Shown one piece after another: positions 8,867 through 17,133 of a DNA stretch of 64,000 nt. The number at the start of each line of letters is the position of its first letter. Position 1 is the stretch's first letter. Source of the stretch: Chryseobacterium nepalense (GTDB taxonomy: Bacteria > Bacteroidota > Bacteroidia > Flavobacteriales > Weeksellaceae); assembly GCF_023195755.1 (NCBI RefSeq), contig NZ_CP096203.1, positions 1,798,001 through 1,862,000 on the forward strand, given 5' to 3'. A program made the translations under genes and the position numbers. A model generated the notes under the pieces. It did no database searches. It worked only from the letters and a program-made list of their open reading frames with translations, and had not been told where the DNA came from.

Positions 8867-8899
8867 AGCCGTGTTAGAGCTTAAAGCTCTAACACGGCT
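8867..8899. repeat. perfect 16-bp hairpin between kdgK and eda
   Basis: AGCCGTGTTAGAGCTT (8867-8882) is followed after one base by its exact reverse complement (8884-8899). With no T-run on either side it is not a standard terminator. It may be a REP-type element inserted in the operon, or may act on the kdgK-eda mRNA as a stabiliser or attenuator. Confidence 0.7.
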
Positions 8900-8906
8900 G
8901 AGGTTC

Positions 8907-9911
8907 TTACCTTTTTATTCTTCCTCCTGAATTTCCGCCCATTACTTCAAGGATATCTTCTGCACTGCTGTAATTGATATCTCCTAAAATGGTGTGTTTG
9001 ATGGCACACGCGGCGTTGGCAAAATTCAGTGCTTTTTCGTCATCGAAATTTTGTAAGCCATAAATTAAGCCTGCTGCAAAAGCGTCACCTGTTCCAATCC
9101 TGTCGACTACAGGATTTACTTCCAGTAATTCTGTTTCAAAATAATTTCCGTTAACCAGAGCTCTTCCCTGCGTTTGCTGAGAACTCGCTGTAACACCAAT
9201 TCTTATTTTATCGAAAATTTTATGAATGGAAGGACACTGTTTTTTTAATTCTTCACATGCTTCCAGAAATCCGTTTTGATCTGATGAAAACTGAGTTCCC
9301 AGAATTTCGTTGATTTCATTGGTTCCTCCGATGAAAATTGTTGACAGGGAAACCAGTTCTTTCAACACTTCATTTCCTTTTTTACCATATTTCCAAAGAT
9401 TGGAACGATAAGCAGGATCCGTTGTAATCTCGATTCCCATTTCACGGGCAGTTTCAAGACCTTCTTTCAGTGCCTCATACGCTGCTTCTGAAATTCCGGG
9501 GCTGATTCCTGTCCAGTGAAAATAATCACAACCTTCCAAAGCTTTCTTCCAGTTGATATTCCCGGCTTCAATATTCGCAAAAGAACCGTTTAACCTGTTG
9601 TATGCAATTCTGCTTGCTCGAACCGCCGATCCTACTTCTAAAAAATATAAACCTAAAGGATGTTCGTTTTTAGAAATAAAATTGGTATCAATTCCAACGC
9701 TTTTTACAAAAGAAAGTGCTGACTCCCCTACAAAATCATCGGAAACACTGCTGACATGTTTAACCTCACAACCCATTATCGCCAGTGATGACGCTACATT
9801 AAGCTCCGTTCCGCCAAAAAAGAATTCCATTTCGTGACTTTGCTTCATGGTTCTGTTTCCGGGTGGCGAAAGCCGCATGATGATTTCACCGAAAGTAAGT
9901 ATTTTACCCAT
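8907..9911 (-). CDS. kdgK: 2-dehydro-3-deoxygluconokinase (KDG kinase)
   Basis: Phosphorylates KDG with ATP to KDPG; both pectin branches meet here. The 334-residue PfkB/ribokinase-family protein opens with the typical LTFGEIIMRLSP, has the substrate-side motif GGTELNVA at 33-40 and the ATP-site/catalytic motif GTGDAFAAG with the catalytic base D276. The length is normal for the family. It is upstream of eda in the same direction, the usual pairing. The tail GNSGGRIKR is Gly/Arg-rich and probably disordered. Confidence 0.93.
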   Translation of the reverse strand: MGKILTFGEIIMRLSPPGNRTMKQSHEMEFFFGGTELNVASSLAIMGCEVKHVSSVSDDFVGESALSFVKSVGIDTNFISKNEHPLGLYFLEVGSAVRASRIAYNRLNGSFANIEAGNINWKKALEGCDYFHWTGISPGISEAAYEALKEGLETAREMGIEITTDPAYRSNLWKYGKKGNEVLKELVSLSTIFIGGTNEINEILGTQFSSDQNGFLEACEELKKQCPSIHKIFDKIRIGVTASSQQTQGRALVNGNYFETELLEVNPVVDRIGTGDAFAAGLIYGLQNFDDEKALNFANAACAIKHTILGDINYSSAEDILEVMGGNSGGRIKR

Positions 9912-10211
9912 AAGTTTTACTAACCTTGATTTTTGAATATCTGTTTTTGGTTTAAATGCAAAGTGCTCAAAGATTTTCTTTTAAAACTTAATGCATATTT
10001 TTAAGTTCACAAAACAAAGTTTCGCCGATTATTATAAATTATTATAAATTGAGGCAAAGACGTTTGACTACGTCGAATCTTCAATTTCACTTAACTAAGA
10101 TCTCAAAGTTTTACTATTTTTTTGTTTCTCGCGGATTGAGCACATTACGTAGATTTTTCTAATACAATCATCTGTTAGATTTGCTTAATCTGCGAGAATT
10201 CTTATTTAAAT
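9912..10211. repeat. kdgK-uxaC gap with intergenic repeat copy 2
   Basis: This 300-base gap has no gene. Positions 9999-10030 repeat 6310-6341 exactly, and the following ATTATAAATTGAGGCAAAGA and CTCAAAGTTTT blocks match copy 1, with a TTATAAATTA stretch tandemly doubled here. The rest is AT-rich. It may hold an internal promoter for kdgK-eda-exuT, but I could not pick one out. Confidence 0.55.
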
Positions 10212-11609
10212 TTAAAAATCGAAATAATTTTTGGCATTATGGTAACAAATATCGGAAATTATTTTACCGACATGTTCTATATCGTCCGGCAATTCTCCAT
10301 TTTTCATTTCTTCCCCGAAAAGATTACACAATACTCTTCTAAAATATTCGTGTCTCGGGTAAGAAAGGAAACTTCTGGAATCCGTAAGCATTCCCACGAA
10401 GCAGCTGATTAATCCCATGTTGGAAAGCGCATTCATCTGTTTGATCATTCCGTCCTTCTGATCCAGAAACCACCATCCAGACCCGAACTGTACTTTTCCT
10501 TTAATGCTACCGTCATTAAAGTTTCCGATCATGGTTGCGAAAATCTCGTTGTCGGCAGGATTTAAATTATATAAAATGGTTTTCGTTAATTTATCTTTTC
10601 CGTCTAACGCATTTAAAAATTTAGATAGATTTTCCGCCTGCACGAAATCTCCAATAGAATCCCATCCTGTATCCGGACCAAGGATTCTGTGCATTCTTTC
10701 ATTATTGTTTCTTAATGCTCCCAAGTGAAACTGCTGAACCCAGCCGAATTGATGATAGGTTTCACCTAAGAATAATAAAATCGCTGTCTTGAATTGGTTC
10801 ACCTGTTTTTCAGCGATAACTTTTCCATTCAGTTTATCATTAAAGATTGCGTTCACTTCCGCTTCTGTAGCTTCCTCGTAAGAGATATTATTTAACCCGT
10901 GGTCGCAAAGCCGGCATCCGTTTTCGTGGAAGTATTCAATTCTTTTTAATAAAGCGTCACATAATGTCTGGTATGAATTGATTTCAATTCCGGCAGCTTC
11001 GCCCAATTTTGAAATGTAATCTGCAAAGTTGTGATTTTCTATTAAAATGGCTTTATCCGGGCGGAAGGCAGTACTGACTTTGATGGAGAAATCACTTTTC
11101 GCCAGATCCTGATGATAATTGAGAGTATCGGTAGGATCTTCTGTTGTACACAGAGATTCCACATTCATCATTTTTAATAATCCTCTGGTGGATTTTTCAG
11201 GAGTCTGAAGCTGTGCGGTGATGTTATCGTAAATTTCCGAAGCATTGTTTTCATTCAGCAATTCATCAATTCCGAAATATCTTTTTAATTCCAGGTGCGT
11301 CCAGTGATATAAAGGATTTCTCAGGGTGTAAGGAACCGTATTTGCCCATGCCTGAAATTTTTCTTTGTCTGAAGAATCCCCTGTAATAAATTTTTCGTTT
11401 ACGCCTAAAGTACGCATGGCTCTCCACTTGTAATGATCGCCGGCAATCCATACTTTAGAAATATTTTCGAAAACAGTATCTTCTGCAATATCTTTAGGGA
11501 TCAGGTGATTGTGATAATCAATGATCGGTTGTTTTTCTGCAAATCTGAAATATAATTCTTCAGCGTATTTACTTTGTAATAAAAATTGATCTGTTATAAA
11601 AGGTTTCAT
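10212..11609 (-). CDS. uxaC: glucuronate/galacturonate isomerase (uronate isomerase)
   Basis: Converts D-galacturonate to D-tagaturonate (and D-glucuronate to D-fructuronate), the entry step of the saturated uronate branch. The 465-residue amidohydrolase-superfamily protein has the metal-binding DYHNHL with H33 and H35 near the N-terminus, and family stretches FGSGWWFLDQKDGM and MLTDSRSFLSYPRHEYFRR in its C-terminal third. Length agrees with UxaC (about 470). It starts 18 bases after the kduD stop and is therefore likely co-transcribed with kduI-kduD. Confidence 0.94.
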   Translation of the reverse strand: MKPFITDQFLLQSKYAEELYFRFAEKQPIIDYHNHLIPKDIAEDTVFENISKVWIAGDHYKWRAMRTLGVNEKFITGDSSDKEKFQAWANTVPYTLRNPLYHWTHLELKRYFGIDELLNENNASEIYDNITAQLQTPEKSTRGLLKMMNVESLCTTEDPTDTLNYHQDLAKSDFSIKVSTAFRPDKAILIENHNFADYISKLGEAAGIEINSYQTLCDALLKRIEYFHENGCRLCDHGLNNISYEEATEAEVNAIFNDKLNGKVIAEKQVNQFKTAILLFLGETYHQFGWVQQFHLGALRNNNERMHRILGPDTGWDSIGDFVQAENLSKFLNALDGKDKLTKTILYNLNPADNEIFATMIGNFNDGSIKGKVQFGSGWWFLDQKDGMIKQMNALSNMGLISCFVGMLTDSRSFLSYPRHEYFRRVLCNLFGEEMKNGELPDDIEHVGKIISDICYHNAKNYFDF

Positions 11610-11627
11610 TCTCGTGTAATTCTTTTG

Positions 11628-12410
11628 TTATTCATTAGCAGGTTTCCCGATAGTGGCGAGAATTCCTCCATCAACATAAATGATCTGTCCGTTGATGAAT
11701 CTGCTTGCTTCGGATGCCAGGAAAATAGCTGTCCCTGCAAGATCTTCAGGATTTCCCCATCTTCCTTCCGGAGTTCTGCTGATGATAAAATCGTTGAACG
11801 GATTTCCATCCACCCTGATAGGTTCAGTTTGTGAAGTGGCAAAATATCCGGGACCAATACCGTTCACCTGAATATTATGTTTTGCCCATTCTGTTGCTAA
11901 ATTTTTGGTCAGCATTTTCAGGCCTCCTTTTGCAGAAGCGTATGCTACTACATTGTCCCGGCCCAGCTCACTCATCATTGAGCAGATATTGATGATCTTT
12001 CCTGATCTTCTTTTGATCATGTATCTCCCAACCAGTTTGGACATGATAAAAGGACCTGTAAGATCTACGTCGATTACTTTTCTAAAGTCTTCTACTTCCA
12101 TATCAATTGCCGGAATACGTTTGATGATTCCTGCATTATTGACAAGGATGTCTATTTTTCCATGGGTGGCTTCCATCAGAGCTACTTTCTGTGCAGCTTC
12201 CAGTTCGTCCGTTACATCAAAAATATAACCGGTTGCTTTGTATCCTTTTGAATGATAATAGTCTAAAGCTTCTTCTAATTTGGACGGAGTTGTACTTGTA
12301 ATTGCCAGTTCGGCACCTGCGGCTGCAAGACCTTCTGCCATTGCCATTCCTAATCCGTGAGTTCCGCCGGTAACAACTGCTACTTTTCCGGATAAATCAA
12401 ATAAATTCAT
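11628..12410 (-). CDS. kduD: 2-deoxy-D-gluconate 3-dehydrogenase / DKII reductase
   Basis: Reduces 2,5-diketo-3-deoxygluconate (DKII) to KDG in the unsaturated uronate branch. The 260-residue classical short-chain dehydrogenase shows the cofactor motif TGGTHGLG (14-21), NNAG (91-94) and the catalytic set S144, Y157, K161 in YASAK. The SDR scaffold alone would also fit gluconate 5-dehydrogenase, but adjacency to kduI (8-base gap) points to KduD. Glycine-rich end VDGGILATIGKP is typical. Confidence 0.9.
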   Translation of the reverse strand: MNLFDLSGKVAVVTGGTHGLGMAMAEGLAAAGAELAITSTTPSKLEEALDYYHSKGYKATGYIFDVTDELEAAQKVALMEATHGKIDILVNNAGIIKRIPAIDMEVEDFRKVIDVDLTGPFIMSKLVGRYMIKRRSGKIINICSMMSELGRDNVVAYASAKGGLKMLTKNLATEWAKHNIQVNGIGPGYFATSQTEPIRVDGNPFNDFIISRTPEGRWGNPEDLAGTAIFLASEASRFINGQIIYVDGGILATIGKPANE

Positions 12411-12418
12411 TTGAAAAA

Positions 12419-13255
12419 TTACTTTAGTTCGTTTGTTTTGATACCATCCATATCACCGTAATCCATATTTTCTCCGGCCATTCCCCATATAAAAGTATAA
12501 TTGGAGGTTCCCACTCCTGAATGGATAGACCATTCCGGGGACAAAACAGCCTGTCTGTTGGTCATAAAGATATGACGGGTTTCGTGGGGCTGCCCCATAA
12601 AGTGGCTTACCGTCTGCCCTTCTTCAAGATCAAAGTAGAAATAAGCTTCCATTCTTCTAGCATGAGTATGTGCAGGCATTGTGTTCCAAACGCTTCCCGG
12701 ATGAAGTTCCGTCATTCCCATTTGCAGCTGACAGGTTTCCAACACAGAATTTACAATGAGTTTATTTATGGTGCGCTTGTTAGCATACTTTTCTTCACCT
12801 AATTCTACGATTTCAGCTTCATTTTTCGTGATCTTTTTATTCGGGTAACTGTGATGTGCCGGAGCGGAATTGATGTAAAAGTAGGATTGTGCATCACCCG
12901 CTTTTTCAAAAATCACTTCTTTCGCGCCTTTTCCTATGTATAAAGCTTCTTTGTTGTTAAGTTCATATACTTCACCATCTACTGTTATTCTTCCGGCTCC
13001 GCCAACGTTGATAATCCCCAATTCTCTTCTGTCAAGAAAATGCTGCGCTTTCAGATCGTCAGTAGGCTCCAGTTTTAAAGCTTTTGTTGAGGGCATCACG
13101 CCTCCTACAATCAGTCTGTCATACATAGAATAGACTAATTTTATCTCGTCTTCATTAAATAGATCATCGATCAGAAACTCCCTCCTGAGATCTTCTGTTG
13201 TATATTTTTTTACATCTTCAGGGTGATGGGCGTAGCGAAATTCTGATTTTTGCAT
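12419..13255 (-). CDS. kduI: 5-keto-4-deoxyuronate isomerase
   Basis: Isomerises 5-keto-4-deoxyuronate (DKI) to DKII. With ATG 13255 the product is exactly 278 residues, the length of E. coli KduI, and its cupin metal ligands fall at H196, H198, E203 (HTHARRME) and H245 (SIHSG). An in-frame upstream start at 13282 would add nine residues (MIKPQKIRS) and is less likely. First gene of the minus-strand arm. A LacI-type palindrome at 13298-13313 lies about 45 bases upstream of the start, well placed for repression. Confidence 0.94.
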   Translation of the reverse strand: MQKSEFRYAHHPEDVKKYTTEDLRREFLIDDLFNEDEIKLVYSMYDRLIVGGVMPSTKALKLEPTDDLKAQHFLDRRELGIINVGGAGRITVDGEVYELNNKEALYIGKGAKEVIFEKAGDAQSYFYINSAPAHHSYPNKKITKNEAEIVELGEEKYANKRTINKLIVNSVLETCQLQMGMTELHPGSVWNTMPAHTHARRMEAYFYFDLEEGQTVSHFMGQPHETRHIFMTNRQAVLSPEWSIHSGVGTSNYTFIWGMAGENMDYGDMDGIKTNELK

Positions 13256-13297
13256 ACTTCTTATTTTTTGCGGTTTTATCAAAACCAGTTAAACATT

Positions 13298-13313
13298 GCG
13301 TAATCGATTGCAT
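13298..13313. promoter_or_regulatory. LacI-type operator, site 1 (kduI promoter)
   Basis: GCGTAATCGATTGCAT, centred on CG, fits the consensus ATGCAAYCGATTGCAC best in the right half. The four window copies share CGATTG and appear only in gene-start regions of the pectin genes. The site type (even palindrome with central CG) is the one LacI-family regulators use. Confidence 0.55.
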
Positions 13314-13968
13314 AAATTACACTAAAAATCTTTAGAAATACTTATGGGGATAAATATATAACTATTCTTTAAATCCTTAACAAAAATTTAATTTAAATTT
13401 ATAAAAAGTTGATTATAAGTCAATAAAGTATAATTAAAGTAAGCAATTCTAGAATAAAAACACTTTTTTAGAATTGAGATAATCACCCAAAATATTAAAC
13501 AGTAACATTTATAATTTAAAAAAACTGAACATATGTAATGAGTTTTTATGAATTAATATTAAAAAAACAAAATTCATACAATTCAATATTTAAGTTTGAT
13601 TAAATTGTAAATAATCTTATTGAATTACAGCACATGAAAGATGATAAAAATCAGTAAAAAATCTTAAATCTCATTTCTTACATTCAATTTTGGTAAATAT
13701 TTTAGTTCAAAAACTCAGCGATTTTAATTAAATTTTAAGCTAAAAATTAATCAGCAATAATTTTTTTTATTATTTTTTTATCAACGTCATTTTTTGAAAC
13801 ACATTATATAAAACACTATATTACAGCATTTTAAATAACTTATTTTAATTACTGTTACTTTAAAATGAATAACCTTCAAACCTGAATTAAGGAAAAAATA
13901 ATATTTTTTTCTTTGCATATTGGAAAATAATATTAGTTTAGAAGCCAAGATATTTGTCATGAAAAATT

Positions 13969-13984
13969 ACGCAATCGATTGCAC
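13969..13984. promoter_or_regulatory. LacI-type operator, site 2 (susC promoter)
   Basis: ACGCAATCGATTGCAC contains the perfect 12-bp palindrome GCAATCGATTGC (13971-13982). It is the most symmetrical of the four copies and lies about 120 bases before the susC start. Confidence 0.65.
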
Positions 13985-14105
13985 AATGATAAGCGTTAAT
14001 TTTTTGAAAAATATTTTCCACTAAAAAATAGAATACTTAAAAATCCACCACAAAACAAAAATTGAAAAAAACTTTCAACCAAAATTAAAACTATAAGGAT
14101 ACAAA

Positions 14106-17100
14106 ATGGATAAAAAAGTACAATCAGTAAAGTGGTTATACCTAACTGCCTTTCTACTTCCTGTCCTTGCTATGGCTCAAGAAAAAGAAACCAAAAAGGA
14201 TAAAGAAACCAATATTGATGAAGTAGTCCTGGTAGGATACACCAAGGTTTCTAAAAAGGATGTTACCAATGCCGTTTCTTCAGTAAAAGCGGAAGCTATA
14301 AAGGATATGCCATCCAACAATGCTGCAGAAGCCATCCAGGGAAGACTTGCCGGTGTGCAGGTTTCCCTGAGCGAAGGATCTCCGGGAGCAGACGTTGATA
14401 TCGTGATCAGAGGAGGAAACTCCATTACCGGCAGCAATGCTCCCCTGTATATTGTTGACGGAGTTCAGATGGACAATGCTTTGACAATATTATCTCCGAA
14501 AGAAATTGAGTCTATTGAAGTTCTGAAAGATGCTTCTTCTACCAGTATTTATGGAGCCAGAGGAGCAAATGGGGTTGTCCTGATCACCACAAAAGGCGGT
14601 CGTAAAAGGGCAAAAACATCTATCAATTACAACGGATTTTTAGGAGTACGATCGATCCAGAATACAATTAATGTGCTGGATCCGTATCAGTATGTATTGT
14701 ATCAGTATGAAATCTACAATAAAGGGGGTGTACAAACGGACATTGATGCCTTTAATACGAGATACGGAAATTTTCAGGACATCGGAAAAAACTATGGAAA
14801 TATTAAGAAAATAGACTGGCAGGATGAGGTTTTTGGAAGAGAAGCTTTCAACTTCACGCATAATATTGCTGTTACGGGAGGGTCTGAAAATTCTTCTTTT
14901 TCATTGTCATTAAATAATGTTCAGGAAGACGGAATCATGATTGGATCGGGATTTAAGAGAAATATGGCCAATTTCAAATATGATTATGATCTCTCCAAAA
15001 AGCTGAGCATGACGCTCAATGCAAGATACAGCAGACAGACCATCTACGGTGCCGGAACTTCCGCAACAGGATCACAAAGTACCAACCGATTGAGAAATGC
15101 AGTAAGATATCAACCTTTTGAGGGAGGGCCCGCTCAAAACATTGATGAGTTTGATCCTTTATTTGCGAATGAAACCAACCTTGTAAACCCTCTCATTCTT
15201 GCTGATAATGAAGTGAAAGAAAACGGCAGAAATGATCTCTTATTGAATGGTGTCATTGAATACAGGATCAATAAAAATTTCACCTTCCGGAGTGTTATAG
15301 GATACGTGCAGCGAGATGAATCTGTAAATCAGTTTTCGGGTGTGGTTACCAGTCTCGCAAGACAGAATAATGATCAGCCTGTCGTATTTTTAAGCAAAGC
15401 TCAATCAAGAAGAATTACCAATACCAATACTTTAAATTTCAGGAAAACATACGGCAGTCATAAAGTAGATTTCCTTTTAGGACAGGAAACTGTAAAAACC
15501 GATGCTGAATCGTTATCAATGAATATCAAATGGCTTCCGAAATCAATCAGTCCTCAGGAAGCATTTGCCAACATCCAGTCGGCCAGTCCGCCTTCAGGGT
15601 TGGTTCAGGATAATCCACGAACAGAATTGCTGCCGGACAGAATCGTATCGTTTTTCGGAAGAGCCAATTATATCTTCAAGAACAAATATATTGTAACAGC
15701 TTCTATGAGAGCAGACGGATCAAGTGTATTCGGTCCCGGAAACAGATGGGGATATTTCCCCGCAGCTTCCGTTGCATGGAAGATCAATGAAGAAAATTTC
15801 CTGAAAGAAAGCCGTGTTATCAGCGAACTGAAGCTGAGAGCGGGATATGGTCTTTCCGGAAACAACAGAATTAAAGCTTTCCTGTATGATACTTTTTTTA
15901 CCACGTCATCTGATTACGGTTATGCTTTCGGAACAAATGTAACCCCTGGAGCAACCACAGGTAATATCATGGCTAATAAAAATGTTAAATGGGAATCCGC
16001 GACTTCAAAAAATGCAGGATTGGATTTTGGCTTGTTTAAAGGAAAAGTTTATGGTTCCGTTGATGTTTACCAAACCGATACGAAAGATCTTCTTTTACTG
16101 GCGAAAATTCCGCAGACAACAGGTTACGAATACCAATACCAGAATTCCGGCAGCACAACCAACAAAGGAATTGAAGTTTCAGTAGGAAGTACCATCATCA
16201 GCAATGATAACTTTACCTGGAAAATTGATGCTAACATTTCATCCAACAGAAATACCATCAAAAGCTTAGGAAACAGTGCTTCTGCAAGTTCCAACTATTA
16301 CCTGTTTCCTTCCGGATGGCAGAATAACCTCAACGATTTCTTAGTACAGGTGGGCAAGCCCGTTGGTACTTACTGGGGATATGTAACCGCCGGAAGGTAT
16401 GAAATAAATGATTTTGATTATAACCCGACAACCCAGGCTTATACCCTGAAAGCAGGAATCGCAAGTTCTGCAGCAGCCGCCAACGGAGCAAGACCTGTAC
16501 AGCCAGGAGACCTGAAACTGGAAGACCTCAACGGAGATGGTGTAATTGATAACAATGACATGACCGACCTCGGAAGTGCACAGCCAAAATTCTATGGCGG
16601 ATTTAACCAGACGTTCCGTTACAAAAACTGGGATATGAGTGTAATGTTCAATTTCTCAGTTGGAAACAAAGTTTACAATGCCAACAAAATCGAATATTCT
16701 ACCCAATACCTTTACAGGGACAACAATATGCTTGCTGAAGTTGCTGACCGCTGGAGATGGTTTGATGATAACGGGGTAAAAGTAAATGATCCTAATGCTT
16801 TAGCTGCACTGAACGCCAATACGACTATGTGGACTCCGCCGGCAGGTGCTTATTTCCTTCATTCGTATGCTATCGAAGACGGCTCTTTCCTTCGTCTGAA
16901 TAACCTGACCATAGGGTATTCTCTTGGAAAAGACTTTACCAAACAACTCGGACTTTCCAATTTCAGATTATATTTCACCATGAATAATGTATTTACCATT
17001 ACAGGATATTCAGGATATGATCCGGAAGCCAATACAAGAAGAAATCCTTTAACACCTGGTGTAGATTATGCCGCTTATCCGCGAAGCAGATTCATTTTAT

Positions 17101-17123
17101 CGGGAGTTGATATCACTTTTTAA
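14106..17123 (+). CDS. SusC/RagA-type TonB-dependent outer-membrane transporter
   Basis: Beta-barrel importer for pectin oligomers, working with the SusD-like lipoprotein that follows. The 1,005-residue protein has a signal peptide (cleavage after LAMAQ), then only a short Lys/Glu linker before the TonB box IDEVVLVGY (about 36-44) and the plug with EAIQGRLAGVQV, VIRGGNSI and PLYIVDGV; the barrel ends in a terminal phenylalanine (SGVDITF). The usual carboxypeptidase-D-like N-terminal domain of SusC proteins is missing, so this is the short form. The susD gene starts 10 bases after its stop. Confidence 0.93.
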   Translation: MDKKVQSVKWLYLTAFLLPVLAMAQEKETKKDKETNIDEVVLVGYTKVSKKDVTNAVSSVKAEAIKDMPSNNAAEAIQGRLAGVQVSLSEGSPGADVDIVIRGGNSITGSNAPLYIVDGVQMDNALTILSPKEIESIEVLKDASSTSIYGARGANGVVLITTKGGRKRAKTSINYNGFLGVRSIQNTINVLDPYQYVLYQYEIYNKGGVQTDIDAFNTRYGNFQDIGKNYGNIKKIDWQDEVFGREAFNFTHNIAVTGGSENSSFSLSLNNVQEDGIMIGSGFKRNMANFKYDYDLSKKLSMTLNARYSRQTIYGAGTSATGSQSTNRLRNAVRYQPFEGGPAQNIDEFDPLFANETNLVNPLILADNEVKENGRNDLLLNGVIEYRINKNFTFRSVIGYVQRDESVNQFSGVVTSLARQNNDQPVVFLSKAQSRRITNTNTLNFRKTYGSHKVDFLLGQETVKTDAESLSMNIKWLPKSISPQEAFANIQSASPPSGLVQDNPRTELLPDRIVSFFGRANYIFKNKYIVTASMRADGSSVFGPGNRWGYFPAASVAWKINEENFLKESRVISELKLRAGYGLSGNNRIKAFLYDTFFTTSSDYGYAFGTNVTPGATTGNIMANKNVKWESATSKNAGLDFGLFKGKVYGSVDVYQTDTKDLLLLAKIPQTTGYEYQYQNSGSTTNKGIEVSVGSTIISNDNFTWKIDANISSNRNTIKSLGNSASASSNYYLFPSGWQNNLNDFLVQVGKPVGTYWGYVTAGRYEINDFDYNPTTQAYTLKAGIASSAAAANGARPVQPGDLKLEDLNGDGVIDNNDMTDLGSAQPKFYGGFNQTFRYKNWDMSVMFNFSVGNKVYNANKIEYSTQYLYRDNNMLAEVADRWRWFDDNGVKVNDPNALAALNANTTMWTPPAGAYFLHSYAIEDGSFLRLNNLTIGYSLGKDFTKQLGLSNFRLYFTMNNVFTITGYSGYDPEANTRRNPLTPGVDYAAYPRSRFILSGVDITF

Positions 17124-17133
17124 TCTTACTATT

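Larger units (their letters stand above)
13256..14105. promoter_or_regulatory. divergent AT-rich control region of the pectin locus
   Basis: About 850 bases without a gene separate kduI from susC. The DNA is strongly AT-rich with many A and T runs and carries one LacI-type palindrome close to each divergent gene (13298-13313 and 13969-13984). A candidate susC promoter is TTTG 13912-13915 with TAGTTTAG 13934-13941 (one mismatch to TAnnTTTG), 18 bases apart, placing the second palindrome just downstream of the start of transcription. No small ORF in it looks real. Confidence 0.6.

Noticed and set aside
13283..14105. Riboswitch or small RNA gene in the long leader region
   Set aside because: I could not find a conserved riboswitch core or a clear terminator; only the two palindromes stand out.
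17068..17133. Upstream extension of the SusD gene into susC
   Set aside because: It would place 22 residues ahead of a perfect lipoprotein signal peptide; ATG 17134 is the sensible start.
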